Assembly: GCF_007990755.1 (NCBI RefSeq)
Contig: NZ_BJXA01000085.1
Span: forward strand, 1-35,882
Direction: 5' to 3'
Source of the DNA: Nocardia ninae NBRC 108245
Lineage (GTDB): Bacteria; Actinomycetota; Actinomycetes; Mycobacteriales; Mycobacteriaceae
DNA: 35,882 bases
The stretch's first letter is position 1. Each line of letters opens with the position of its first letter. The translations under genes were made by a program, and so were the position numbers. Positions 21,248 through 30,592 of this stretch are shown here, in pieces. The notes beneath the pieces are model-generated. The model was not told the DNA's origin. It did no database searches and saw only the letters and a list, made by a program, of their open reading frames with translations.

Positions 21248-21278
21248 GTAGACGTCCACGACGCCGGAAACGTGAGAT
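21248..21278 (-). promoter_or_regulatory. Alkylation sigma-type promoter, copy 2 (sigma operon)
   Basis: Minus strand: ATCTCACGTT, 14 bp, CGTCTAC, exactly the spacing of the element before ogt at 19135-19165. It lies between the recD stop (21286) and the sigma GTG (21242). The expected initiation point coincides with the GTG, giving a leaderless message. Confidence 0.78.
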
Positions 21279-21285
21279 GCGCCGG

Positions 21286-23196
21286 TCATCGGCCGTCCGC
21301 ACGGCGGGACAGCCCGCTGGCGCGCAGCACCCGGCGTGCGATACCTGCCCTGATCGACTCGTCGGTACCGATCACCCGGACGTGGCGGCGGGCGCGGGTG
21401 ATCGCCGTGTACAGCAGTTCCCGCGTCAGCAACGTCGATTCCGGCTCGGGCAGGACCACCGACACGGTGTCGTACTGGCTGCCCTGGCTGCGGTGGATGG
21501 TCATGGCGAACACGGTGACCACGGCCGGGAACTGGGTGGGATGCACGAGGTACGGCTCGCTGCCGCGTTGCAGCGCGGCGCGCAGTGAACCGTCGGGCAT
21601 CCGCACGACGACGCCGGTGTCCCCGTTGTAGATGCGGGCCTCATGGTCGTTGGCGGTGACCAGCAGCGGCTGGCCGGGATACCAGGGCGCCAGGTGCGAA
21701 TCGGGGCCCGCACCCCCGGCGGCCGCCCACTCGGCGGCCATCCGGTCCCAGCGCTCGACACCGAACGGACCCTGCCGGTGCGCGCACAGCAGACGGTGCG
21801 ATTCGAGGGCGGTGAGCGCGCCCGCGGCGTCACCGTCGAGCGCGGCCGTGGTTACCTCGCGTGCCGCGCGCACGACATCGGCTCGCACACCGGCCATCTC
21901 GTCGGGTGCGCTCAGTGACAGTTCGTCACCGCCCGCGCGGAGCAGTTCGAGCGCAGTATCGGCGTCACCGGCGCGCACCGCGACCGCGAGGTCGGCGATC
22001 CGCCCGCCGAAGCGACGGCCGCGGGTCAGCCGAACGATGCCGCCGCGCAGGCGAGTTCGCTCCAGCGTGGTCAACGCCGCCGAATTGCTGTCCGGCGCGG
22101 CCGATTCCGGTGAATCCGCGCCGAGGATCTCGTCGAGCATCGGATTCGGGGTGCCCGCAACGGGTCCCGCGACGAGGTCGGCCAGCACCGCGCCCGCGTC
22201 GACCGAGGCGAGCTGGTCCGGGTCGCCGACGAGCACCAGCCGGGTATCGGGGCGCAGCGCGGCGAACAGCCTGCTCATCATGGTGAGCGACACCATGGAG
22301 GTTTCGTCGACGACGATCACGTCGTAAGGGAGCCGGTTGAATTCGTGGTATTTGAACCGGGTGGTGCGGCCACGCTGCCAGCCGAGCAGGCGGTGCAGGG
22401 TGGCGGCGGTGAGGTCGGGCAGGCCGAGCTCGTCGGCCTGCTCGCGCACGGCCTCCTGGAGGCGCGCGGCCGCCTTGCCCGTCGGCGCGGCCAACGCGAT
22501 CCGCAGTGCGGGCAGTTTGGGATTGGCTTTGCGGTGCGCGTCGAGCAGGCCGATGATGCGCGCGATGGTGTGCGTCTTGCCGGTGCCCGGACCGCCGGCC
22601 ACCACCGTGGTCCAGTGGGTCGCGGCGAGGGCGGCGGCGAGCCGCTGGCGGTCGGGGACGCCGCCGACCGGTGCGTCGAACAGCCGATCCAGTTCGCGGC
22701 GTACGATATTCGGGTCGACCACCGGGTGGTGCCCGGACCGCTCGGTGAGCACCCGGCGAACAGTCTGCTCCTGCTGGTAGTACCGGTCCAGATAGAGCAG
22801 CGGGCCGGTGTCGTCACGGCGCTGCGACTCCACCAGCCGCAAGGGGCACAGCGGGCCTGCGGGCCCACCGGTCACCAGCGGGCTGACCCGCAGCGCGGCC
22901 ACCACCGCGTCGATATCGGGCCACGGCAGCGTCGCCGGATCGATGCGCTCGCCGGTGTCCCAGGTCTCGTCGGCGTCGATGCCGATCTCGCGCATCCGGT
23001 GCAGCTCCAGGCACACCGAACCGGAGCGCACCGCACGCACTGCCAGCGCCGCCGCGAACAGCACCGCCTCGGTGTCCTCCCGCCCCAACCGCCCCAGGCG
23101 AACCGCGACATGCACGTCCGCGGCCGACAGCACCCCCGCCTCGTTGAACGTCCGCAGCAACCCGGTCCCCCGCTGCGCCAACTGAATCGAGGTCAC
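21286..23196 (-). CDS. recD: Exonuclease V alpha subunit (RecD helicase)
   Basis: 636 aa from GTG 23196, with AGGTGG seven or more bases upstream; a TTG one codon earlier is the alternative. It is an SF1B 5'-3' helicase: Walker A GGPGTGKTHT near 202-211, Walker B VIVVDETSM, motif III LVLVGDPDQLASV, and the C-terminal motifs VFAMTIHRSQGSQYD and LYTAITRARRHV. RecD is the fast 5'-3' motor of RecBCD. An N-terminal domain of about 160 residues, needed for RecC contact, is present. It follows recB by 73 bp on the same strand. Its stop lies only 8 bp from the sigma promoter, so read-through into the alkylation genes is possible. Confidence 0.95.
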   Translation of the reverse strand: MTSIQLAQRGTGLLRTFNEAGVLSAADVHVAVRLGRLGREDTEAVLFAAALAVRAVRSGSVCLELHRMREIGIDADETWDTGERIDPATLPWPDIDAVVAALRVSPLVTGGPAGPLCPLRLVESQRRDDTGPLLYLDRYYQQEQTVRRVLTERSGHHPVVDPNIVRRELDRLFDAPVGGVPDRQRLAAALAATHWTTVVAGGPGTGKTHTIARIIGLLDAHRKANPKLPALRIALAAPTGKAAARLQEAVREQADELGLPDLTAATLHRLLGWQRGRTTRFKYHEFNRLPYDVIVVDETSMVSLTMMSRLFAALRPDTRLVLVGDPDQLASVDAGAVLADLVAGPVAGTPNPMLDEILGADSPESAAPDSNSAALTTLERTRLRGGIVRLTRGRRFGGRIADLAVAVRAGDADTALELLRAGGDELSLSAPDEMAGVRADVVRAAREVTTAALDGDAAGALTALESHRLLCAHRQGPFGVERWDRMAAEWAAAGGAGPDSHLAPWYPGQPLLVTANDHEARIYNGDTGVVVRMPDGSLRAALQRGSEPYLVHPTQFPAVVTVFAMTIHRSQGSQYDTVSVVLPEPESTLLTRELLYTAITRARRHVRVIGTDESIRAGIARRVLRASGLSRRADGR

Positions 23197-23269
23197 CAAC
23201 CCACCTTCCGGGCCGAGCCGCTGCTCGGCCGGTAGTCGCGCCGCGCGGGCGCGGGCCTGCAGGCGACGG

Positions 23270-26200
23270 TCATCGGGTGACCTCGCCGGCCAGCAGGCGC
23301 GACAGCGCGATGATGAGAGCAGCGGGCGGATTCCAGTCGAAAACGCCGTAACCGTTCGGGGTTTCGGGGCCGACCATGCCGCGGACGAACAGGTAGCGGG
23401 CGCCCCCGAGGTGCCGGGCGGGGTCGTAGCCGGGCAGCCGCCAGCGCAGGTAGCGGTGCAACGCGACCGCGTACAGCAGAGCCTGCAGCGGGTAATGCGA
23501 GCGCATCATCTCAGCGGCCATCCGGTCGCGCGTGTAGTGCTCGACGGTGAGGTCGCCGGTGCCGAGGCGGTTGGTCTTGTAGTCGACGATCACGAATCTG
23601 GTGTCCGCGCCGTCGGTTACCCGCAGCACAGCGTCGATACTGCCGGTCAGGTAGCCGCGCAACGGAATGTCGTCCAGGGTCGCCAGGTGGTCGGCGTAGA
23701 CGAAAAGGTCGTCGCCGGAGGGCAAGTGGGTGCGCAGCAAGTCCGCGATCTGCCGCAGCGTCGCCGATTCGGCGCGCGGCACGTCGCCACCCGCCAGCGG
23801 CAGCTCGAACTCCAACTCGTTCAAGCGATCTCGGCTGGAGATGTCGGCGAGCGAGCCGATACCGAGCGGCGTGCGCAGCACAGCAAGTAGGGCGGTGCTG
23901 AGCACTTCCGGATCGGCTTCGGCCATGAGTTCGTCGACCGCCGCGCGGCAACGCTTGTCCACCTCGGCGGCCAGATCCGGTGCGTCCGTGTCGATCAACT
24001 CGAGCACGCCATGCACCAGAGTGCCGAACTCGGCGCCGTAGGGCAGCGAGTTCATCAGCGACGGCGCGCCTGCGAATACCTCTTCGACCTCGGCGACCAT
24101 CGGGGCGCTCGGCTCGTCGGCCGGCCCACGGGTGTCCTCGGGTTCGATCTCCAGCTCGGGCGTGACCGGGCCGTGCGCGGAGGCGGTCAACGCCGAGTAG
24201 GAGGTGCGCCGCCACAGTTGGTCCAGCTTGCGGTCGAAGCGGGCGGCGGCGAGATCGCCGGTGACCGGTTCGGTGCGCACGCGCTGGATCGCGACATCGT
24301 CCGTTCCGGCGACGGCCGTCACCGAGATGGCTTGCGCCGCGCCCCCGGCCCACGCCGAAAGCATGCTCGGCGCAACGGCATCCGCGGGCACGGCGGCCCG
24401 CGGCGGTACGGTGTCGCCGCCGTCCGGGCGACCAAGGATCATCCGATGCAGCGGCGAGGCCGCGGTGGTGATCGCGGGCGCCCACCACGCGACGACCTGG
24501 CACATGGCCCGGGTCAGCGCGACGTAGAGCAGGCGCAGTTCCTCGCCGGCCTCCTCGGTCTCGCTGCGCAGCTTGCGTTCGGCGTATCCCGACGCGTCCG
24601 GGCCGCCGACGTCGAGCACGCGCATGTCGTTGTCGTCGTGGAACAGCAGCGTCGCCGGATACGGGTTCTTCGCGTTGTCCCAGGCGAACGGCAAGTACAC
24701 GATGGGGAATTCGAGCCCCTTGCTGGCGTGCACGGTGGCGATCTGCACGGCCGCGGCATCGCGGTCGAGCCTGCGGCTGCGGTCGGCGACGGTGCCCGAC
24801 GCGGGATCACGCACCCGATCAGCCAGCCAGCGGGTCAACGCGGTCAGCCCGAGGGACTCGGTGAGTGCCACTTGATCGAGCAGTTGCGCGATGTGCCGCA
24901 GATCGGTCAGCTGCCGCTCCCCGTTCTCGACGGCGAGCAGCCGCTGCGCCAAATCGGCTTCGGCGGAGATCTTTTCGAATACCGCGGCGAACCCGGCGCG
25001 GGCGAACAGCCGGGCGGCATCGCGCAGCTGGGAGCTGACCCGGCCGACCAGATCTGCACCGCCGCTATCGATCTCGGCGGCGGTGACACCGATCAATGGT
25101 GTGCACGCCGCCAGCCGCACCCGGTCACCGCGATGCGGCTGCTCCAGTGCGCGCAGCAGCCACAGCCAGTCGGTGGCACTGCTGGTCGCGAACACACTGG
25201 TACCGCCCGCGAGCACGGAGGCGACACCGACCCGGTCCAAAGCCGCACGCACGACGTCGATTTGGGAACGCGTCCGCACCAGCACAGCGATATCGCCGGG
25301 GCTGATCGGCCGACGCACTACAGCGCCAGGGGAACCGTCGGCACCCGGTTGTCCGGCATCACCCGAAGGACCCGTTCTGCCGGTCGAATGGTCGGCTTCC
25401 CGACTCGACGGATCGACAATCGGCCCACCCAACGTGGCAGCCACCCCGGCATGCGGCCCCGCCACCACCGGCTCCTGACCGGCGTGCCGTGCCGAAGTGG
25501 CCAACGAGGTACCCGACTCGAGCAGCCGGACAATATCGGCGGCCAGATCGTCGGCGACCTTCGCGCGCATCCGACCCACCGCCGGGAACCCGGACTTGTT
25601 CAGCGGCCCCGCACCAGTGCGCGGCAAGCACCGCATCCGCATCGGCGTGACCAAATCTTCCGGCCCCGACAGTCGCGACCACGGCCGAGTGGCGGCCACC
25701 GGATACACGGTGATCTCCTTGTGCCCCAACGCCGCACCACCTTGCAGATGGTCCAGCGCGGCCAGCAGCCCGGCGTCACTGCGCCAGTTGGTGGTGAGCT
25801 CCTTGCGGGTGTCCGCGTGCCCGACCGCATCCAGATAGCTGAGTACCTCGGCACCGCGGAAGGCGTAGATGGCCTGCTTCGGATCACCGACCAGCACCAG
25901 CGTGGTGTGCCCATGGAACGAGCGGCGCAAGATGTCCCATTGCAGCGGATCGGTGTCCTGGAATTCATCGACCAGCGCGACCCGATAGCGCTCGCGAATA
26001 CGGCGGCATGCGCGCGGCCCGTGCTCGGTGTCGGCGAGCACATCGTGCAACAGCACCAGCAGGTCGTCGAAGTCGCGCAGCCCGGCCAGCCGTTTCCGGC
26101 GTTCGGTTTCCGCGCGGACCGCCGCCGCGAAGGCCACCCGCTCCCCCGCCGCGCCGTCGCCCTTCGGCATCAGCACCGCGTGCCGGTCGCGCACGGCGGC

Positions 26201-26827
26201 CAGCGCCAGCGTGTGCGCCTCCTTCACCGAGAACGGCGGTTCGGTGCGGGCGTAGCGGTTCAGATAGAGGTCGTCGGCGACCGTGCCGACCAGTTCGTCG
26301 ACGTTCTCGACCAGCCGCGAACCGGGATCGTGCTCGCCGGCCAGCCCGAGCTCGTCCAGCATCCGCTGGCAGAAGCTGTGCGTGGTGGCGATGGTGCCCG
26401 CGTCGAAATCCGAGAGGGCGGCGAGCAATCGGGCCCGCCGACGCCGTACCTCGTCCGAGTCCGCCTGCGCGAGATGCCGAATCAGCTCGTCGGCGTGCGC
26501 ACGCGCCAGTTCGGGATCCGCCAGACCCGCCGCGACGACCACGAACCGATCCCGCGTACGTTCCCGCAACTCCTGGGTGGCCGCACGGCTGAACGTCACC
26601 AGCAGCAACTGCGAGACATCGATCCCGGCCTCGGCCACGTACCGCACCGCCAGCCCGACGATCGCGTGCGTCTTACCGGTTCCCGCGCTGGCCTCCAGCA
26701 CGGTCGTCCCGGTGGGCAGCGGTCCGTACGGCTCGAAACTGTCGGGCGCGTCCATCTCGGGCACCACGAACGAGGTGTCTTGCACGGTCACGCGAACACC
26801 CGCCTTTCGACCCGCCGAAACCGCCAT
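23270..26827 (-). CDS. recB: Exonuclease V beta subunit (RecB helicase-nuclease)
   Basis: 1185 aa from ATG 26827; GTG 26791 (VTVQDTS) or ATG 26755 are possible later starts, since no clear Shine-Dalgarno marks the first. The SF1A helicase part begins with EASAGTGKTHAI (Walker A, K52), with VALVDEFQDTDPLQW as motif II and HASKGLEFPIVYLPF as motif V. The C-terminal nuclease has VDYKTN with Asp1082 and Lys1084, so both helicase and nuclease appear active. A low-complexity G/A/S/P-rich stretch near residues 430-503, just before the DIAVLVRT motif, is longer than I expect for RecB. The gene follows recC by 67 bp. Role: double-strand break resection with RecC and RecD. Confidence 0.95.
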   Translation of the reverse strand: MAVSAGRKAGVRVTVQDTSFVVPEMDAPDSFEPYGPLPTGTTVLEASAGTGKTHAIVGLAVRYVAEAGIDVSQLLLVTFSRAATQELRERTRDRFVVVAAGLADPELARAHADELIRHLAQADSDEVRRRRARLLAALSDFDAGTIATTHSFCQRMLDELGLAGEHDPGSRLVENVDELVGTVADDLYLNRYARTEPPFSVKEAHTLALAAVRDRHAVLMPKGDGAAGERVAFAAAVRAETERRKRLAGLRDFDDLLVLLHDVLADTEHGPRACRRIRERYRVALVDEFQDTDPLQWDILRRSFHGHTTLVLVGDPKQAIYAFRGAEVLSYLDAVGHADTRKELTTNWRSDAGLLAALDHLQGGAALGHKEITVYPVAATRPWSRLSGPEDLVTPMRMRCLPRTGAGPLNKSGFPAVGRMRAKVADDLAADIVRLLESGTSLATSARHAGQEPVVAGPHAGVAATLGGPIVDPSSREADHSTGRTGPSGDAGQPGADGSPGAVVRRPISPGDIAVLVRTRSQIDVVRAALDRVGVASVLAGGTSVFATSSATDWLWLLRALEQPHRGDRVRLAACTPLIGVTAAEIDSGGADLVGRVSSQLRDAARLFARAGFAAVFEKISAEADLAQRLLAVENGERQLTDLRHIAQLLDQVALTESLGLTALTRWLADRVRDPASGTVADRSRRLDRDAAAVQIATVHASKGLEFPIVYLPFAWDNAKNPYPATLLFHDDNDMRVLDVGGPDASGYAERKLRSETEEAGEELRLLYVALTRAMCQVVAWWAPAITTAASPLHRMILGRPDGGDTVPPRAAVPADAVAPSMLSAWAGGAAQAISVTAVAGTDDVAIQRVRTEPVTGDLAAARFDRKLDQLWRRTSYSALTASAHGPVTPELEIEPEDTRGPADEPSAPMVAEVEEVFAGAPSLMNSLPYGAEFGTLVHGVLELIDTDAPDLAAEVDKRCRAAVDELMAEADPEVLSTALLAVLRTPLGIGSLADISSRDRLNELEFELPLAGGDVPRAESATLRQIADLLRTHLPSGDDLFVYADHLATLDDIPLRGYLTGSIDAVLRVTDGADTRFVIVDYKTNRLGTGDLTVEHYTRDRMAAEMMRSHYPLQALLYAVALHRYLRWRLPGYDPARHLGGARYLFVRGMVGPETPNGYGVFDWNPPAALIIALSRLLAGEVTR

Positions 26828-26894
26828 TCTGCCGGTCCGACGGGTCGCTCGGTGCCACCGACACGCGTGACGGACACCGCCATACCGCCGAGGT

Positions 26895-29800
26895 TCACGG
26901 TTGCCCCTGGCTCTCGGCGCTCAGCAACGGCACCCACATACGACGGGCCAGCGCGCCGAAGCGGGTGGTCTCGCCGGGTTCGCCGGGTGGCGCGGGAATC
27001 TCCATCAGGTGTTCCAGGCGCGGCGCCGGACCCCAGACGTAGCGCAGGTGGCGGTCGGTGTGGTCACCGAAGGGGCCGGGTCCGTTCGGGCCGCCGTTGA
27101 ATTCGCGTTCGGCGGCGACGATGGCTTCGTCGGTGTTGGCGCCGCGGAACCGGCGTTCGGCGTAGGCGGCGGTGGCGCCGGGGGCGATCGGCAGCGGCTC
27201 GGTGAGCCCGGCATCGCGCAGCGAGACGAGTTCGCGCAGGATGCCCCTGGCCGCAGGCATATCCGGCGCGGTGATCTCCGAACGCCATGCGGGACGGCCG
27301 AATTGACCGCGGCCGGTGGTGACGGCGCGCCAGGTGCGATCCTCGGTGACGGCGAGGGCCAGCAGCGACACCCAGGCGGCGATCCGGTGTTTCGGGGCGA
27401 GGCGGGAGAAGGTGGTGCGGACCAGGGTCTCGCCGCGCACCTCCGGCACGGTGCCGGTGAGCCTGCGACCGTTGCCGAGATCCACCGCGATGTCGACGGC
27501 GCGCGGGGCACCCTCGTAGTCGCCCTGCGAGGCACGCACCAGTTTGTCCACGGTGTGCTCGACCTCGTCGAGGACCGCGGCACCGAAACCGAAGGGCGGC
27601 AACGTACCACGCCGCCACTCGGCGGCCCGGAGTCCGGCCGGGTCGGCACCGGTGAGGCGGGCGGCCAGGAGTCGTTCGCCCAGCTCCCATTTCGCCAGGC
27701 CGTCCAGTTCGATGGGCAGCCGGTCGGCGATGTCCTCCTCGTGCTCGGGGACGCGCAGACCGAGCCGCTGCCACAGGAAGGCGCGGATCGGGTGCTCGAC
27801 GAACGAGATCAGGTCGGCCAGTGCCACATCCGTGAGTTCCGGCGCGGGCAGCGGCTCGGGCAGGAACGCCGGGCGCGGCTGTGCGGGCTCCCCGGCGGAC
27901 AGGGCACCGGCGAGCGCGACGGTGTCGAAACTGAACGGGGCATCGGACCGGAAGTTGCGGCGGTCGAAGGCCTGCAACGGATGTCGGGTCACCACCGCGT
28001 CCATGCCCGCCGCACCGACATACGCCCGCAGCACGTCGAGCAGCTCGGCCACCGGGATGGCAGGCGGGCGGTGGGCGCCGGTCACCGGGTCGGCGCCGGT
28101 ATGGAAGACCAGCAGCTTGTCTTGTGCCGCGAGCATCGCGTCGAGCAGCAGCTGCCGGTCCTCGCTGCGCGGATCGCGTTCGCCCAGTAGCGGATTGCGG
28201 GCGAGCACGTCGTCGCCGTCCACGCCGCTGGTGCGCGGGAACACGTCGTCGTCCAAGCCCAGCAGCACCACCACGCGATGCGGCACCGAACGCATCGGCA
28301 CCATGGTGCACACGGTCAGCTCGCCGGTGCGGAAGTTGGCGCGGGTCGGCGCGGCCGCCAGCCGGGAGTGCAGCAGCACCGCGACGTCGGCCAGCCGCAG
28401 CGGCACATCGCCCGCGTGCTCGGTGGCGGCGGCCAGCTCCTGGCGGGCCTCGGTGCGGACCCAAGCCTGGGAATCCGGTACGTCCGTCAGCAGATCCAGC
28501 GCGCGGCCGAGCACCGTAGCCCAGTCGTGGGCCGGGCGCGGGCCGCGCAGATCGCGCAGGCAGACCGCGAGCCGGTCGATGAATTCGGCGAACCGGCCTG
28601 CCAAGTCGACGTCGTTGCTGTCCACGTCGTCCAGCGGCAACGCGAGATCCAGCCAGTCCTCGGAGGTTTCACCCGCGGTGACACCGAGCAGGATGCGATC
28701 CACCGCGGCGTTCAACGTGTTCTGCGCGAAGTCGGCGAGCCCGAACGCCTGTCGCTGCCGCTGCCCGATCCCCCAGCGCGCGCCGGACTCGGCGGCCCAC
28801 TCACGCAACCGCTCGATATCGTCGTCGTCGAAACCGCAACGCCGCCGGACCGTTTCGGCCGCTGCCAGATCGAGTACCTGCGTCACGGTGACCCGGCCGT
28901 CGGCCAGCTCCAGCAGCACACCGATCACCGCGAGCAACGGATTGGTGATGCCGCGGCCCCGGTCGGCGAGCCGGACCCGCAGCCGGTGCGCCGGGTGCGC
29001 CGAATCCGGCGCCTGCTCGGTCGATCCCGGCAGCCGCTGCCCGAACGCCGCGCGCACCAGCGGCGCGTACGCCTCCACCTCGGGACACATGACCAGCACA
29101 TCCCTGGGCTCCAGGGTCTCGTCCGCGGCGAACAACCCGAGCAGGCATTCCCGCAGCACCTCGACCTGGCGGGCGGGTCCGTGGCAGGCGTGCACCTGCA
29201 CCGTGCCGTCCCCGGCGCACACGCCCACCGGCGGCCAGCGGTCGTCGCGGATACCCGCCTGCAACGCACCGAGCAACGTCTGCGTATCCCCTTCCGGCAC
29301 AAGCTCATCCGACGCGATCGGATAGTAGGTGTCGGAGGTCGCGGTCAGGCGCTGCTGGAGTTCCCGCACGTCACGGGCGAGCCCGGCCAACAGCGGGTGG
29401 CCGACGACGCTGCCGCTGAGATCGGCGGCGCGCGAACCAGCGGCCGGACTCCCGGCCAGCTCGGTCCACATCACCGGACTCGGGTGCGGCAGCCACAGAT
29501 GAATCTCCCGCGTCGCCGCCAACGCCGACAGCACGGCAAGTTGATCGGTGGACATCCTGGTTGCGCCGAACAACGAAAACCGCGCCGGAATTGGAACAAG
29601 TTCAGGCTCCGCGCGCAGCCGCGCGCACGCCGCCTCGAGACGCTCGGCCGGACTCGGCGCACCCACCTCCGCGCGCAGCCGCCGCCACAGCTCCGGCTGC
29701 CACAGCAGATCGTCGGGCACCGGGTTGCCCGCGCCGTCGGTATCGGACCCGGCGGCCCATTCGGTGATGAGCCGCGGTCGCTGCGCCGCGTAGCTGTCGA

Positions 29801-30275
29801 ACAGCGCGGCCAAGTGCGCGGCGGTGGCGTAGCGGCGCCCGATGCGGTGGTCGCGCCCGGCCGGGTCCCGCGCGCCGAGATGCCGGGCGAGCACCGCGCA
29901 CCACGGCTCGCCGAGGGAGGCGTCGATCACCCGCAGCAACGTCCACACGACGCGCTCACCGGCCCACGGATCGTCCTCCGGGCGCACCCCGCTCGCCGCC
30001 GCCGACGCGGTGGCGACCAGGCCGGACGGCGAAGGGAACTGGATGTTAGCGGCGACACCATCGGACGAGGCGGAGTCGAACGACGGGGCGAACGCCGCCG
30101 CGCCGGACACGCCGAGCACCCCGGACAACCGCTGCGTCAACCACCGCTCCACACCCTTCGCGGGCACCGCGACCACCTCCGCCGCGAACGGGTCGGGCAG
30201 CGGCGCGGCCAGCAGTTCGGCCAGCCCATCCGCCAGAACATCGGCGCGCTCGGCACGGTGGATGTGCAGCGGCAT
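26895..30275 (-). CDS. recC: Exonuclease V gamma subunit (RecC)
   Basis: 1126 aa from ATG 30275, with GAGAGGG six bases upstream; the longer frame to 30572 adds non-conserved residues. The start MPLHIHRAERADVLADGLAEL and the stretch VPAKGVERWLTQRLSG are characteristic of actinobacterial RecC. RecC has the helicase fold but no catalytic ATPase motifs, and none are seen. It has VCTMVPMRSVPHRVVVLLGLDDDVFPR in the inactivated helicase part. It recognises Chi and holds RecB and RecD together. The length is in the normal range for actinobacterial RecC. The gene order recC-recB-recD matches that of Mycobacterium. It is the first gene of the 11.7-kb repair block. Confidence 0.94.
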   Translation of the reverse strand: MPLHIHRAERADVLADGLAELLAAPLPDPFAAEVVAVPAKGVERWLTQRLSGVLGVSGAAAFAPSFDSASSDGVAANIQFPSPSGLVATASAAASGVRPEDDPWAGERVVWTLLRVIDASLGEPWCAVLARHLGARDPAGRDHRIGRRYATAAHLAALFDSYAAQRPRLITEWAAGSDTDGAGNPVPDDLLWQPELWRRLRAEVGAPSPAERLEAACARLRAEPELVPIPARFSLFGATRMSTDQLAVLSALAATREIHLWLPHPSPVMWTELAGSPAAGSRAADLSGSVVGHPLLAGLARDVRELQQRLTATSDTYYPIASDELVPEGDTQTLLGALQAGIRDDRWPPVGVCAGDGTVQVHACHGPARQVEVLRECLLGLFAADETLEPRDVLVMCPEVEAYAPLVRAAFGQRLPGSTEQAPDSAHPAHRLRVRLADRGRGITNPLLAVIGVLLELADGRVTVTQVLDLAAAETVRRRCGFDDDDIERLREWAAESGARWGIGQRQRQAFGLADFAQNTLNAAVDRILLGVTAGETSEDWLDLALPLDDVDSNDVDLAGRFAEFIDRLAVCLRDLRGPRPAHDWATVLGRALDLLTDVPDSQAWVRTEARQELAAATEHAGDVPLRLADVAVLLHSRLAAAPTRANFRTGELTVCTMVPMRSVPHRVVVLLGLDDDVFPRTSGVDGDDVLARNPLLGERDPRSEDRQLLLDAMLAAQDKLLVFHTGADPVTGAHRPPAIPVAELLDVLRAYVGAAGMDAVVTRHPLQAFDRRNFRSDAPFSFDTVALAGALSAGEPAQPRPAFLPEPLPAPELTDVALADLISFVEHPIRAFLWQRLGLRVPEHEEDIADRLPIELDGLAKWELGERLLAARLTGADPAGLRAAEWRRGTLPPFGFGAAVLDEVEHTVDKLVRASQGDYEGAPRAVDIAVDLGNGRRLTGTVPEVRGETLVRTTFSRLAPKHRIAAWVSLLALAVTEDRTWRAVTTGRGQFGRPAWRSEITAPDMPAARGILRELVSLRDAGLTEPLPIAPGATAAYAERRFRGANTDEAIVAAEREFNGGPNGPGPFGDHTDRHLRYVWGPAPRLEHLMEIPAPPGEPGETTRFGALARRMWVPLLSAESQGQP

Positions 30276-30592
30276 CTGCGCCCTCTCGGTAGGTGGAGTA
30301 TCGGACGGCGCTCGGTGGACGAGCTGCGCGGTGCGCGGCTTGGCGGATTGCTCGGTTGTGGCGAGGCGCCTCGGGCTTCGTGCACGTTTATACGCCCAGC
30401 CGCTCCGACACCACTGTGCCACCCCGAAGCAGGTCCGAACGGACTCGTTTCTGTTACCTGTGTGACTGGAGTGAAATGAGCCACATAAGAACACATTCCT
30501 ACGCCGTGTCCGCTCGGATCCGCGCGCTCGATGTGCAACAGTGCTGAACCGGGGAGGACGAGAGAGCTGCACCGAAAGGCTGGTTCGCGTTC
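30276..30592. promoter_or_regulatory. Divergent region with recC promoter candidate
   Basis: On the minus strand TATAAA (30390-30385) could be the recC -10, about 105 nt before the start codon. GTGTCGGAG (30409-30401) lies 10 bp before it, close to the TTGTCRGTG-N8-TANNNT motif of PafBC-dependent DNA-damage promoters but two bases too far and without the final T. GTCCG-AA-CGGAC is a palindrome at 30428-30439. No gene is seen in these 317 bp. Confidence 0.35.

Noticed and set aside
24011-27100. 1029-codon plus-strand ORF antisense to recB
   Set aside because: No family motifs and strongly Arg/Gly/His-rich; it is a GC-driven shadow of a clear RecB reading frame.
28278-30479. 733-codon plus-strand ORF antisense to recC
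   Set aside because: Same reasoning: composition-driven antisense frame over a well-supported RecC gene.
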